A DNA stretch of 64,000 bases from Fodinibacter sp038258215 (GTDB taxonomy: Bacteria; Actinomycetota; Actinomycetes; Actinomycetales; Dermatophilaceae). Of the stretch, positions 32,704-40,852 are shown in pieces. Location of the stretch: assembly GCA_038258215.1 (NCBI GenBank), contig JBBSQC010000005.1, positions 1-64,000 on the forward strand, written 5' to 3'. The stretch's first letter is position 1, and each line of letters opens with the position of its first letter. Below the pieces are notes generated by a model. That model saw only the letters and a program-made list of their open reading frames with translations. It was not told where the DNA came from and did no database searches. The position numbers were made by a program, and so were the translations under genes.

Positions 32704-33486
32704 ATGACCATGGCGCGCGTCCACCGGCAGGTCCGGGTCCTCGGGAGGCTCTCGACAGCCCCCGAGACCCGGCTGTCAGCCTCGGCGCGCCGCGTCATCG
32801 CCTACCTGGGCGTGCGGGGACCGGTGGTGCAACGCTCCCTGATGAGCATGGAGCTGTGGCCCAGCGTGCTCGACACCCGGGCGCGCGCCAACCTTCGCCG
32901 CGCGATCTGGCAGACACCGGACGGGTGGGTCCGGGCGACGAACTGGGAGGTGCGGATCGAGGCGGGCGTCGACCTGGTCGACGCGCGGCGCGTCGCAGAG
33001 CTGGCGATGGAGCACCGCGCTCTGGACGCCAGCCAGCTCGACCTCCTCACCCGTGACCTCCTGCCGGGCTGGTACGAGGACTGGTTGCTCGACGAACAGG
33101 ACGTCTTCCACCTGGTGCGACTCCAGGCGCTCGAGGCGATCTGCCGCACGGCGACCCACCTGCACCAGTTCACCATCGCCACCCGGGCGGGGCTGGCTGC
33201 GGTCAGTGCCGAACCTCTTCGGCAGTCGGCGGTCGTGGGCCTCATCGCCGCACACCTCGAAGAGGGAAACGGCTACGAGGCGCTCCGTCGCTATGAGCAC
33301 TACCGAGGACTGCTCGGCGCCGAGCTGGGTGTGGAGCCGTCAGCGGAGGTGACGTCGCTGGTCGCCTCGATGGTCCACCAGGGGGCGCCTTCAGCGGTCC
33401 ACCCGAGGCCCGAGGCCCGACGGGCGGAGGTCGGACGAGCCGGGACGATACTCCCGAGGAACCCCACGGGCCGAGTTCACGGGTGA
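32704..33486 (+). CDS. SARP-like regulator with BTAD domain
   Basis: The 260-aa protein pairs an N-terminal winged helix (QVRVLGRLSTAPETRLSASA, then MSMELWPSVLDTRARANLRR) with a bacterial transcriptional activation domain (LEAICRTATHLHQFTIATRA to YEALRRYEHYRGLLGAELGV). Short proteins of this type activate adjacent accessory clusters in actinobacteria. It is divergent from the six-gene tyrosinase cluster and is its likely activator. GAGAGG lies upstream of the ATG; a second in-frame ATG is at 32710. The C-terminal 35 residues are low-complexity. Confidence 0.82.
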   Translation: MTMARVHRQVRVLGRLSTAPETRLSASARRVIAYLGVRGPVVQRSLMSMELWPSVLDTRARANLRRAIWQTPDGWVRATNWEVRIEAGVDLVDARRVAELAMEHRALDASQLDLLTRDLLPGWYEDWLLDEQDVFHLVRLQALEAICRTATHLHQFTIATRAGLAAVSAEPLRQSAVVGLIAAHLEEGNGYEALRRYEHYRGLLGAELGVEPSAEVTSLVASMVHQGAPSAVHPRPEARRAEVGRAGTILPRNPTGRVHG

Positions 33487-33548
33487 CCGGGGGCCGCCGC
33501 CGCGGGTTCACCAGGGACGCGCCGGCGGAAAAGCTCAGACGCTCGGGG

Positions 33549-35135
33549 TCACTCCCACTCGATGGTGCCCGGCGGCTTGCTCGTGATGTCGAGGACCACG
33601 CGGTTGACCTCCCGCACCTCGTTGGTGATCCGGGTCGAGACCTTGGCGAGCACCTCGTAGGGCACCCGGGTCCAGTCGGCCGTCATGGCGTCCTCGGAGG
33701 AGACGGGGCGCAGCACGATGGGGTGGCCGTAGGTGCGGCCGTCGCCCTGGACCCCGACCGAGCGCACGTCGGCCAGGAGCACGACGGGGCACTGCCAGAT
33801 CGCCCGGTCCAGCCCCGCCTCGGTGAGCTCCTCGCGGGCGATCCGGTCGGCCGCGCGGAGCACCTCCAGGCGCTCGGCGGTCACCTCCCCCACGATGCGG
33901 ATGCCGAGTCCCGGGCCGGGGACCGGCTGGCGCCAGACGATCGCCTCGGGCACCCCGAGCTCCAGCCCGACCTGGCGCACCTCGTCCTTGAAGAGCAGCC
34001 GCAAGGGCTCGACGAGGGTGAACTGGAGGTCGTCGGGCAGGCCCCCCACGTTGTGGTGGGACTTGATGTTGGCCGCGCCGGCCCCGCCCCCGGACTCCAC
34101 GACGTCGGGGTAGAGGGTGCCCTGCACGAGGAACTCCACGGGGTGGTCCTCGCCGCCGCCGTGCGCACCGACGACGTCACGGGCGGCCTGCTCGAACACC
34201 CGGATGAACTCTCGCCCGATGGCCTTGCGCTTCTCCTCCGGGTCGGACACCCCCGCGAGGGCGGTGAGGAAGCGCTCTTTGGCGTCGACGACGACGAGGT
34301 CCACCCCTGTGGCGGCGACGAAGTCGGTCTCGACCTGTTCGGCCTCCCCCTCGCGCAGCAGCCCGTGGTCGACGAAGACGCAGGTCAGCTGGCTGCCGAC
34401 GGCGCGCTGCACCAGAGCGGCCGCCACCGATGAGTCCACGCCGCCGGACAGGCCGCAGATGACGCGGGACGCCCCCACCTGATCGCGCACCTTCTCGACG
34501 AGGTCGTCGACGACGTTGGCCGCCGTCCACTCCCCCGCGAGCCCCGCGCCGCGGATGAGGAAGTTCTCGAGCACGCGCTGCCCGAAGGTCGAGTGCATCA
34601 CCTCCGGGTGCCACTGCACGCCGTAGAGCCGGCGCTCGTCGTCCTCGAAGCCGGCCACGGGCGAGCCGGACGTCGTCGCGGTCACCTTCATCCCCGCGGG
34701 CGCCCGCGAGACCGAGTCCCCGTGGCTCATCCAGACCGACTGCTCGGCCGGCTGCCCGTTGAACAGGGTCGACTCCGTGTCGAAGACCCGGGCCGGTGTC
34801 GACCCGAACTCCGACAGCCCGGTCCTCTCCACCGTGCCGCCCAGGGCGCGGGCCATCGACTGGAAGCCGTAACACATGCCGAAGACCGGCACCCCGGCGT
34901 CCAGCAGGGCGGGATCCAGCGTGGGGGCCCCGGCCTCGTAGACCGACGACGGACCACCGGAGAGGACGATGGCCGCCGGGTCCTTGGCGAGCATCTCCTC
35001 GACCGGCATCGAGTGGGGCACCACCTCGCTGAAGCAGTTCGCCTCCCGGACCCGGCGGGCGATGAGCTGGGCGTACTGGGCGCCGAAGTCGACGACGAGG
35101 ACGGGGCGGTCGATCAGCTTCGGCGCATCGGTCAC
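33549..35135 (-). CDS. guaA: GMP synthase (glutamine-hydrolysing)
   Basis: The 528-aa enzyme makes GMP from XMP. The class I glutaminase has FGMCYGFQSMARALGG (catalytic Cys) and YGVQWHPEVMHS (catalytic His). The synthetase domain has the PP-loop SGGVDSSVAAALV and the C-terminal dimer domain ends ITSKPPGTIEWE, the conserved terminus. GTG 35135 follows TAGCCT by 7 nt. Two IMPDH-family genes, guaB3 and guaB, lie 9-15 kb downstream, as in many actinobacterial chromosomes. Confidence 0.98.
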   Translation of the reverse strand: MTDAPKLIDRPVLVVDFGAQYAQLIARRVREANCFSEVVPHSMPVEEMLAKDPAAIVLSGGPSSVYEAGAPTLDPALLDAGVPVFGMCYGFQSMARALGGTVERTGLSEFGSTPARVFDTESTLFNGQPAEQSVWMSHGDSVSRAPAGMKVTATTSGSPVAGFEDDERRLYGVQWHPEVMHSTFGQRVLENFLIRGAGLAGEWTAANVVDDLVEKVRDQVGASRVICGLSGGVDSSVAAALVQRAVGSQLTCVFVDHGLLREGEAEQVETDFVAATGVDLVVVDAKERFLTALAGVSDPEEKRKAIGREFIRVFEQAARDVVGAHGGGEDHPVEFLVQGTLYPDVVESGGGAGAANIKSHHNVGGLPDDLQFTLVEPLRLLFKDEVRQVGLELGVPEAIVWRQPVPGPGLGIRIVGEVTAERLEVLRAADRIAREELTEAGLDRAIWQCPVVLLADVRSVGVQGDGRTYGHPIVLRPVSSEDAMTADWTRVPYEVLAKVSTRITNEVREVNRVVLDITSKPPGTIEWE

Positions 35136-35142
35136 GCGCCCA

Positions 35143-35148
35143 AGGCTA
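35143..35148 (-). promoter_or_regulatory. -10 hexamer TAGCCT of guaA, leaderless
   Basis: It lies 7 nt before GTG 35135 and its TAG is also the stop codon of the upstream DUF3817 gene. Confidence 0.6.
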
Positions 35149-35541
35149 CTGGCGGGCGAGCGCCAGCTCGGACTCGACCTCGCGGGCGACCCGGCGCTCC
35201 ACCCAGAAGGAGAGGAACGGCACGCACCCGGCGAGCATGACGAGCACCATCTTCGGGAGCGACCAGCCGACCTTGAACCCGAGGAGGGCGGTGGCGACGA
35301 GGTAGGCCATGTAGATGAACCCGTGCGGCTGGGGCCACCAGCTGAGCGGGTTGTCATCGCCCTTCATGCCCAAGCCGTAGGACAGCACGATCTCCAGCAC
35401 GAGCAGCAACAGCCCGATGCCGACGACGAAGGCCATGACCTTGAAGAAGGTCAGCCGGGTGCGGGTGCCGTCGACGTCGTCGATGGCCGTCGCGCCGCGG
35501 GTCGTGGGGCTGCTCGGTGCGTGGGGGTCAGGCGTGCTCAC
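35146..35541 (-). CDS. DUF3817 membrane protein
   Basis: The 131-aa protein has three to four hydrophobic helices. The block RLTFFKVMAFVVGIGLLLLV, then WWPQPHGFIYMAYLVATALL and WSLPKMVLVMLAGCVPFLSF, matches the DUF3817 family, often found beside guaA in actinobacteria. The function is unknown. I choose GTG 35541 because GACAAT lies 7 nt before it; an ATG at 35550 overlaps that hexamer. The start overlaps the SURF1 gene by 14 nt. Confidence 0.85.
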   Translation of the reverse strand: MSTPDPHAPSSPTTRGATAIDDVDGTRTRLTFFKVMAFVVGIGLLLLVLEIVLSYGLGMKGDDNPLSWWPQPHGFIYMAYLVATALLGFKVGWSLPKMVLVMLAGCVPFLSFWVERRVAREVESELALARQ

Positions 35542-36319
35542 GCGCACCATTGTCCCCCGCGGGCACCGGCATCCCGTCGTCGGCCCCCTCGAGCCCGTCG
35601 GACTCCTCCCGGCCCTCGTCCGCGGCGTCGCGCACCATCCGCCACCACATCCAGAACGCGAAGGCGGCGAAGACCCACCACTGCACGGCGTATGCCGCAT
35701 TGCGCCACTTCAGACCGCTGGGCGCCACCGGGGTCGGCACCTTCGTGAGCTGTGCCCCGGCCACGGGGTCCTCCGCCGCGAGGAAGACGAAGGCGTTGTA
35801 GAGGTCTCCCGGCCAGGTGTTGACCAGCACGGAGAGGTCGACCGACCCGATCTGACCCTCCGGGAGCGTCCCGGTCACCGGGGACTCCCCCGGCGCGAGC
35901 GCCCCGGTGATCGTCAGGGTGCCCGTGGGCGGGGCCCCGGCCTCCTGCGGGTCCTCCACGAACCCGCGCAGCACGGGCAGGGTCGCGCCGCCCTCGTCGA
36001 GCACGAAGGGCGTGATGACCCACAGCCCGCTCACCCCGCCCAGGAGGCGGTCGGGCACGAGCACCTGCCCCTGGTCGGCATACGCACCGGTGGCGGTGAC
36101 CGGCCGGGTGCCCAGCTCGCCGGGGAAGGCGGTGTGCGGCGCCAGCACGGTGGTGAGGTCGACGGGGGTGAGCGACCGGGCCTGTGCGAGAGCCTCGCGG
36201 CTGGCGGTGTCCTCGGCCACGCCGAGCTGCCAGCGGCCGAGCTGTCCGAACGCGATGGCGATGAGGACGCAGAGCGCGAAGAGCCCGAGGAACCTCGGTC
36301 TCAGGGCGGTCCGCAACAC
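35528..36319 (-). CDS. SURF1 family cytochrome c oxidase assembly protein
   Basis: The 263-aa protein has one N-terminal helix (LGLFALCVLIAIAFGQLGRW, with the GxWQ-type motif after it) and one near the C-terminus (YAVQWWVFAAFAFWMWWRMV). This is the SURF1 two-helix topology, and FAFWMWWRMV matches actinobacterial homologues. SURF1 aids haem a insertion or assembly of aa3 oxidase. GTG 36319 follows TACCCT by 7 nt. The charged C-terminal 30 residues look disordered. Confidence 0.9.
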   Translation of the reverse strand: MLRTALRPRFLGLFALCVLIAIAFGQLGRWQLGVAEDTASREALAQARSLTPVDLTTVLAPHTAFPGELGTRPVTATGAYADQGQVLVPDRLLGGVSGLWVITPFVLDEGGATLPVLRGFVEDPQEAGAPPTGTLTITGALAPGESPVTGTLPEGQIGSVDLSVLVNTWPGDLYNAFVFLAAEDPVAGAQLTKVPTPVAPSGLKWRNAAYAVQWWVFAAFAFWMWWRMVRDAADEGREESDGLEGADDGMPVPAGDNGAREHA

Positions 36320-36326
36320 CCTACAG

Positions 36327-36332
36327 AGGGTA
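36327..36332 (-). promoter_or_regulatory. -10 hexamer TACCCT of the SURF1 gene, leaderless
   Basis: It lies 7 nt before GTG 36319 and no Shine-Dalgarno is present. Confidence 0.55.
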
Positions 36333-36371
36333 CGTCAGGTCGATGGGCCACCTCGGGGGAGGATGGTGCGT

Positions 36372-36845
36372 GTGAGCACGCCCGACCGACCCCAGACGGT
36401 GACCACGATCCACGTCGCGCTGGCTCGACGCCTGCCGATGCGCGCGGTGCAGAGGGTCCACGCCGAAGCCGGTGTCGGGCTGGTCGGCGACCGCTACCAC
36501 GGCACCCGGCACCGCCACGTCAGCGTGCAGTCGGCCGAAGAGCTCGCCGAGGGCGCCGAACGGCTGGGCGCGCCGATCCCGGCCGAGGGCACCCGGCGCA
36601 ACGTCACCCTGAGCCACGGGTCGGTGCCGACCCGTCCCGGCACCCGCGTGCGGCTCGGCGGCTCGCTGCTCGAGGTGGTGCGCAAGGCGGCGCCCTGCCG
36701 CATCCTCGACGACGAGATCGCGCCCGGCGCGGCCCGGGCCCTGCACGACCGCGGGGGGACGATCCTGCGGGTGCTCGAGTCGGGCGACATCGAGGTCGGC
36801 GACACCTTCGAGGTGCTCCCACCCGTGGATGCCGCCGCGGTCTGA
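36372..36845 (+). CDS. MOSC domain protein
   Basis: The 157-aa protein has the small MOSC fold: AGVGLVGDRYHG, TRRNVTLSHG and RLGGSLLEVVRKAAPCRILD with the conserved Cys that serves as the sulfur or molybdenum-cofactor ligand. Small MOSC proteins are sulfur carriers or reductases of hydroxylated compounds; the partner is unknown. GAGGAT lies 7 nt before GTG 36372, which I take as the start; ATG 36363 overlaps that hexamer. The first 24 nt nearly duplicate the 5' end of the DUF3817 gene. Confidence 0.85.
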   Translation: MSTPDRPQTVTTIHVALARRLPMRAVQRVHAEAGVGLVGDRYHGTRHRHVSVQSAEELAEGAERLGAPIPAEGTRRNVTLSHGSVPTRPGTRVRLGGSLLEVVRKAAPCRILDDEIAPGAARALHDRGGTILRVLESGDIEVGDTFEVLPPVDAAAV

Positions 36846-36921
36846 CCTGCCGGGCGCGCGGCACCGGCCCTAGGAAACCCGTTCGCTCGCAGAGCAGTCC
36901 ACGACGTACCGTTGACCGGTC

Positions 36922-38634
36922 ATGCCCACGAGACCGCCATGGACGTATGCCGTCCACCCCACCGACGAGGCGCCGGCCGATGCCGACCGGCTGCTCGTCT
37001 GGCTGGCGCGCCGTCAGTGGCGCAGCCTGCTCGCCGGGGCGGGTGCCGGCATCCCGTGGATGCTCTCGGTGGCCCTCGTCCCCGCCGCGATCGGTCGGGC
37101 CGTCGACGCCGGGATCGTCGAGCGCGACGGCCGCGCCCTGGTGCTCTGGTCCCTCGCGGTCCTGGGCCTGGGCCTCGTCTCGGCCGCCGTAGGCAACCTG
37201 CGGCACTGGTTCGCGGTCAAGAACTGGCTCACCGCGGCCTTCCGGTCGGGGACGATCGCCGACCGCGCCGTGCGCCGCACCGGGCCCGCCCTGACCCGCA
37301 CGATGCCCGCCGGTGAGGTGCTGACGACCTTCACGAGCGACTTCAACCGGATGGGCAACACCTTCGACGTGTTCGCCCGGTTCATGGGCGCGATCGTCTC
37401 GTTCGTCGTCGTCGGGGTGATCCTGCTGCGCGGCTCGGTGCTGCTCGGGGTGATCATGCTCGTCGGCGGCCCCCTGCTCGTGGCGTCGCTGGCCTTCATC
37501 ATGAAGCCGCTGCAGCGCCGGCAGAGCGCCCAGCGCGAGCAGGCCGGGCGGCTCACCGCGCTCGGCGCCGACACCGTTGCCGGCCTGCGGGTGCTGCGCG
37601 GCATCGGCGGCGAGGACGCCTTCCTCGCGCGCTACCGCACCCAGTCCGAGGCGGTGCGGGTCGCCGGCGTGCGCGTCGCCGGCACCCAGGCGGCACTCGA
37701 CGCCTCGCAGGTGCTGCTCCCGGGCATCTTCGTGGTCATCGTCACCGGCATCGGCGCGCACCTCGCGGTGAGCGGTGAGATCTCGCCGGGCCAGCTCGTC
37801 GCCTACTACGGCTACACGGCATTCCTCACCATCCCCCTCCAGACGGCCGTGGAGTTCGCCGACAAGCTCATCACGACCCGGGTGGCCGCCCGCCGGATCG
37901 CCCGGATCCTCACCACCGCGCCCGACCACCCGCGCATCCCGACCGCGGCCGACCCTGCGTTCAACGGGGGGCCGCTGCTCGACCCGGCCTCAGGCGTCAC
38001 CGTCGAGCCGGGCCGGCTCACCGCGCTCGTCAGCGCGCGACCCGAGGAGACCGCCGCCGTCGCCGCGCGCCTGGGACGCACCGCCCCCGGGCGACACGGT
38101 GTCACGTGGGGCGAGGTCGACCTCGACGCCGTGGACATCGCCGCCGTGCGCTCCAGGGTGCTCGTCTCCGGCTCGGACCCTCGCCTGTTCAGCGGCGCCG
38201 TCCGCGACGCGCTGGGCGGCGCGGACGACGCGGCCCGCGAGTCCGCGGTCACCGTCGCCGACGCCCACGACGCGCTGTATGCCGTGGACGGCGGTATGGA
38301 GGGGGACCTCGAGGAGCGCGGCAGGTCGCTGTCCGGTGGGCAGCGTCAGCGGCTCGCCCTGGCCCGCTCGCTGCTGCGTGACGCGCAGGTGCTCGTGCTC
38401 GTCGAGCCCACCAGCGCGGTCGACGCCCACACCGAGGCCCGCATCGCGGGCCGCCTGGCCGAGCACCGGCGCGGCCGCACCACGGTCGTCGTCACGTCGA
38501 GCCCCCTCATGCTCGACCAGGCCGACGTCGTGCACCTCCTCGACGGTGGTCGGGTGAGTGAGAGCGGGGTCCACCGTGACCTCGTCCGGAGCTCCCCGGC
38601 ATACCGCTCCGTCGTGATCCGGGGGGAGGAGTAG
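36922..38634 (+). CDS. ABC exporter half-transporter 1, degenerate ATP site (Walker A lost)
   Basis: The 570-aa protein has six membrane helices (about 40-310) and a C-terminal ATPase domain. The domain has an intact signature LSGGQRQRLALARSLL near residue 469, but Walker A is gone (LTALVSARPEETAAVAARL near 365), Walker B reads VLVLVEPTSAVD with Val for Asp, the switch His is Ser (VVVTSSPLML) and the Q-loop Gln is missing. It can offer only the signature side to a partner. The next gene starts directly after its stop. Confidence 0.88.
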   Translation: MPTRPPWTYAVHPTDEAPADADRLLVWLARRQWRSLLAGAGAGIPWMLSVALVPAAIGRAVDAGIVERDGRALVLWSLAVLGLGLVSAAVGNLRHWFAVKNWLTAAFRSGTIADRAVRRTGPALTRTMPAGEVLTTFTSDFNRMGNTFDVFARFMGAIVSFVVVGVILLRGSVLLGVIMLVGGPLLVASLAFIMKPLQRRQSAQREQAGRLTALGADTVAGLRVLRGIGGEDAFLARYRTQSEAVRVAGVRVAGTQAALDASQVLLPGIFVVIVTGIGAHLAVSGEISPGQLVAYYGYTAFLTIPLQTAVEFADKLITTRVAARRIARILTTAPDHPRIPTAADPAFNGGPLLDPASGVTVEPGRLTALVSARPEETAAVAARLGRTAPGRHGVTWGEVDLDAVDIAAVRSRVLVSGSDPRLFSGAVRDALGGADDAARESAVTVADAHDALYAVDGGMEGDLEERGRSLSGGQRQRLALARSLLRDAQVLVLVEPTSAVDAHTEARIAGRLAEHRRGRTTVVVTSSPLMLDQADVVHLLDGGRVSESGVHRDLVRSSPAYRSVVIRGEE

Positions 38635-40410
38635 GTGTCCCCGCTCACGGACCGCACGGACCACGCGCGGCGCACCCTGCCGATCGCGCCCGGCCCCGTC
38701 GTGCGTGCCCACGTCGGCGTGCTGCTGCGCGAGCACCGCAGGCCGCTGGCCTGGGTGCTGCTCTGGCACGCGATCGCGGCGCTCGTCGGCCTCGCCGGTC
38801 CGTGGGTGATCGGGCAGGTCGTCGGAGCCGTGACCCGGGGGGACGCCGACCTGTCGAGCATCGACCGGCTCATCGGGCTGCTCGCCGTGGCCGTCGTGGT
38901 CGAGGCCGTCGTCACCTGGGTCGCCCGGCGCAGCTCGTTCGTGTTGTCGGAGAGCATCTTCGCGAGGTTGCGCGAGGACTTCGTCGGGTCGGCGGTGCGG
39001 TTGCCGCTCTCGACCGTCGAGCGCGCCGGCACCGGAGACCTCCTCGCGCGCACGACGAACGACATCGACGCGATCAGCTACGTCATCCGGTTCGGGGTGC
39101 CCACCATCGTCGTCTCGATCATGACCGTCGCGGTCACCGCGGTCGCGACGGTGCTCGCCTCGCCGCTGGCCGCGCTGCCACTCCTGCTCACACCGCTCAT
39201 CTGGTTCCTGCCCACGCGGGCCTACCTGCGCAAGGCGGGCCCGGGCTACCTGTGGGAGCACGCGACCTACGCCCGGCTCAACGGTGTCGCGGCGGAGACG
39301 GTCGAGGGTGCGGCCACGGTCGACGCCCTCGGGCTCCAGGGGGTGCGGGGCGAGCGCTTCGACGAGGCCCTGAGTGAGTGCCACGACGCCGAGCGCTACA
39401 CCACCGGGCTCCGGCTGCGCTGGTTCCCCTGGCTCGAGGTCGGCTTCTTCGCGCCCGTGGCCGCCTCCCTCGTGTGGGGCGGCTGGCTAGCCTGGCAGGG
39501 CGTCATCCCGGTGGCCACCGCCACGGCCGTCGTCCTCTACGTGCAGCGTCTCCTGGACCCGCTGGGCGAGCTCGTCGGGATGCTCGACGAGATCCAGTTC
39601 GCGGCCACGTCGATGTCGCGCATCCTCGGGGTCGGGGAGGTGGCTCCGGACCGCAGCGCGACCGGCGCGGAGCCCGAGGGCGACGACATCGCCGTGCACG
39701 GGGTGCGCTACGCCTACCGCACCGGGCGCGACGTGCTGCACGGGGTCTCCCTGGACCTGCGCCCCGGCGAGCGGCTCGCCATCGTCGGGCCCTCCGGCGC
39801 CGGGAAGTCGACGCTCGGCCGGCTCATGGCCGGTGTCGACGGACCGCGCACCGGGCGGATCACCGTCGGTGGGGTGCCTCTCATCGACCTCGAGCTGGAC
39901 TCGCTGCGCGGCCAGGTCGCGCTCGTGACCCAGGAGCACCACGTCTTCGTCGGCACCCTGGAGGACAACCTGCGTCTGCCGCGACCGGATGCCGCTGTGG
40001 CGGAGCTGCGCTCGGCGCTCGAGGCGGTCGACGCGCTCGGCTGGGCCGACGCGCTGCCCGACGGGCTGGCGACGGTCGTCGGCTCGGGCGGGCACGAGCT
40101 GACCGACGCCCAGGCCCAGCAGATCGCCCTGGCCCGGCTGGTGCTGGCCGACCCGCACACCCTGGTCCTCGACGAGGCCACCTCGTTGCTGGACCCGCGG
40201 GCCGCGCGGCACCTCGAACGGTCCCTGGCCGCGGTGGTCACCGGTCGCACGGTCGTGGCCATCGCGCACCGGCTGCACACGGCACACGACGCCGACCGGG
40301 TCGCGGTCGTGGACGACGGCCGGGTACGTGAGCTGGGGTCGCACGAGGAGCTGATCGCCGCCGACGGGTCCTACGCCGCGCTCTGGCGCTCCTGGCGCGA
40401 CGAGTCCTGA
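38635..40410 (+). CDS. ABC exporter half-transporter 2, intact Walker motifs, degenerate signature
   Basis: The 591-aa protein has six helices and an ATPase domain with Walker A GPSGAGKSTLGRLMAG near residue 385, Q-loop VTQEHHVF, Walker B TLVLDEATSLLD and switch His VVAIAHRL. The signature reads ELTDAQAQQIALARL instead of LSGGQ. Together with the preceding protein one competent ATP site and one dead site result. It starts with GTG immediately after the upstream stop, with GGAGGAG overlapping that stop. Substrate is unknown; a drug, lipid or peptide is usual. Confidence 0.9.
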   Translation: MSPLTDRTDHARRTLPIAPGPVVRAHVGVLLREHRRPLAWVLLWHAIAALVGLAGPWVIGQVVGAVTRGDADLSSIDRLIGLLAVAVVVEAVVTWVARRSSFVLSESIFARLREDFVGSAVRLPLSTVERAGTGDLLARTTNDIDAISYVIRFGVPTIVVSIMTVAVTAVATVLASPLAALPLLLTPLIWFLPTRAYLRKAGPGYLWEHATYARLNGVAAETVEGAATVDALGLQGVRGERFDEALSECHDAERYTTGLRLRWFPWLEVGFFAPVAASLVWGGWLAWQGVIPVATATAVVLYVQRLLDPLGELVGMLDEIQFAATSMSRILGVGEVAPDRSATGAEPEGDDIAVHGVRYAYRTGRDVLHGVSLDLRPGERLAIVGPSGAGKSTLGRLMAGVDGPRTGRITVGGVPLIDLELDSLRGQVALVTQEHHVFVGTLEDNLRLPRPDAAVAELRSALEAVDALGWADALPDGLATVVGSGGHELTDAQAQQIALARLVLADPHTLVLDEATSLLDPRAARHLERSLAAVVTGRTVVAIAHRLHTAHDADRVAVVDDGRVRELGSHEELIAADGSYAALWRSWRDES

Positions 40411-40451
40411 CCCCCCGCCCCCACCGCCCCAAGCCCCTCCCCGACGTCTCT

Positions 40452-40529
40452 CCCCGACTTCGTCCGTGGAGGTGCGTGGACACGCCGGTCTTTCCGGCGC
40501 GTCCCCGCAATCTGACAGACGAAGTGGGG
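40452..40529. terminator. Bidirectional terminator-like nested hairpin
   Basis: Outer arms CCCCGACTTCGTC (40452-40464) and GACGAAGTGGGG (40518-40529) enclose an inner 11-bp hairpin (40478-40488 with 40494-40504, loop TCTTT, one mismatch). It lies between convergent genes. There is no U-tract, as is common in high-GC genomes. Confidence 0.6.
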
Positions 40530-40540
40530 AGGTGGGGAGG

Positions 40541-40852
40541 TCAACGGTCGAGGAGGCGGACCGTGATGGTGGCGGACTCGTGCTCCCGCAGGCCCTCTGC
40601 GATGCGGACGGCCTTCTTCACCGGGAGCACGTAGGCCCCCTCCTCCTTCGAGGGAAAGAGCGAGGTGCGCCACACGGACGCACCGACCGTCACCTCGACG
40701 CGCACCGACCCGAAACCTCCTGTCGCGTCGCCCACGACCTCGTCGATCGTGTCGCTGACCTCCGGGGGCACAGTGACGAAGTGCCATGTGCCCTCGCGCC
40801 ACCGCCACAGCGGCTCCTCGAAGGTCCACTCGTGCGGCGTGGGCCGGCTCAC
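40541..40852 (-). CDS. DUF1905 domain protein
   Basis: The 103-aa protein matches the DUF1905 pattern: HFVTVPPEVSDTIDEVVGDA, then GSVRVEVTVGASVWRTSLFP and VLPVKKAVRIAEGLREHESA. Such proteins form small beta barrels and their function is not established. The GTG start overlaps the GMC oxidoreductase stop by 4 nt, so it is the last gene of that operon. Confidence 0.88.
   Translation of the reverse strand: MSRPTPHEWTFEEPLWRWREGTWHFVTVPPEVSDTIDEVVGDATGGFGSVRVEVTVGASVWRTSLFPSKEEGAYVLPVKKAVRIAEGLREHESATITVRLLDR

Noticed and set aside
36363..36371. ATG 36363 (and ATG 35550) as the starts of the MOSC and DUF3817 genes
   Set aside because: Both ATGs overlap a -10-like hexamer placed 7 nt before an in-frame GTG, the spacing used by other leaderless genes here. 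They remain possible.
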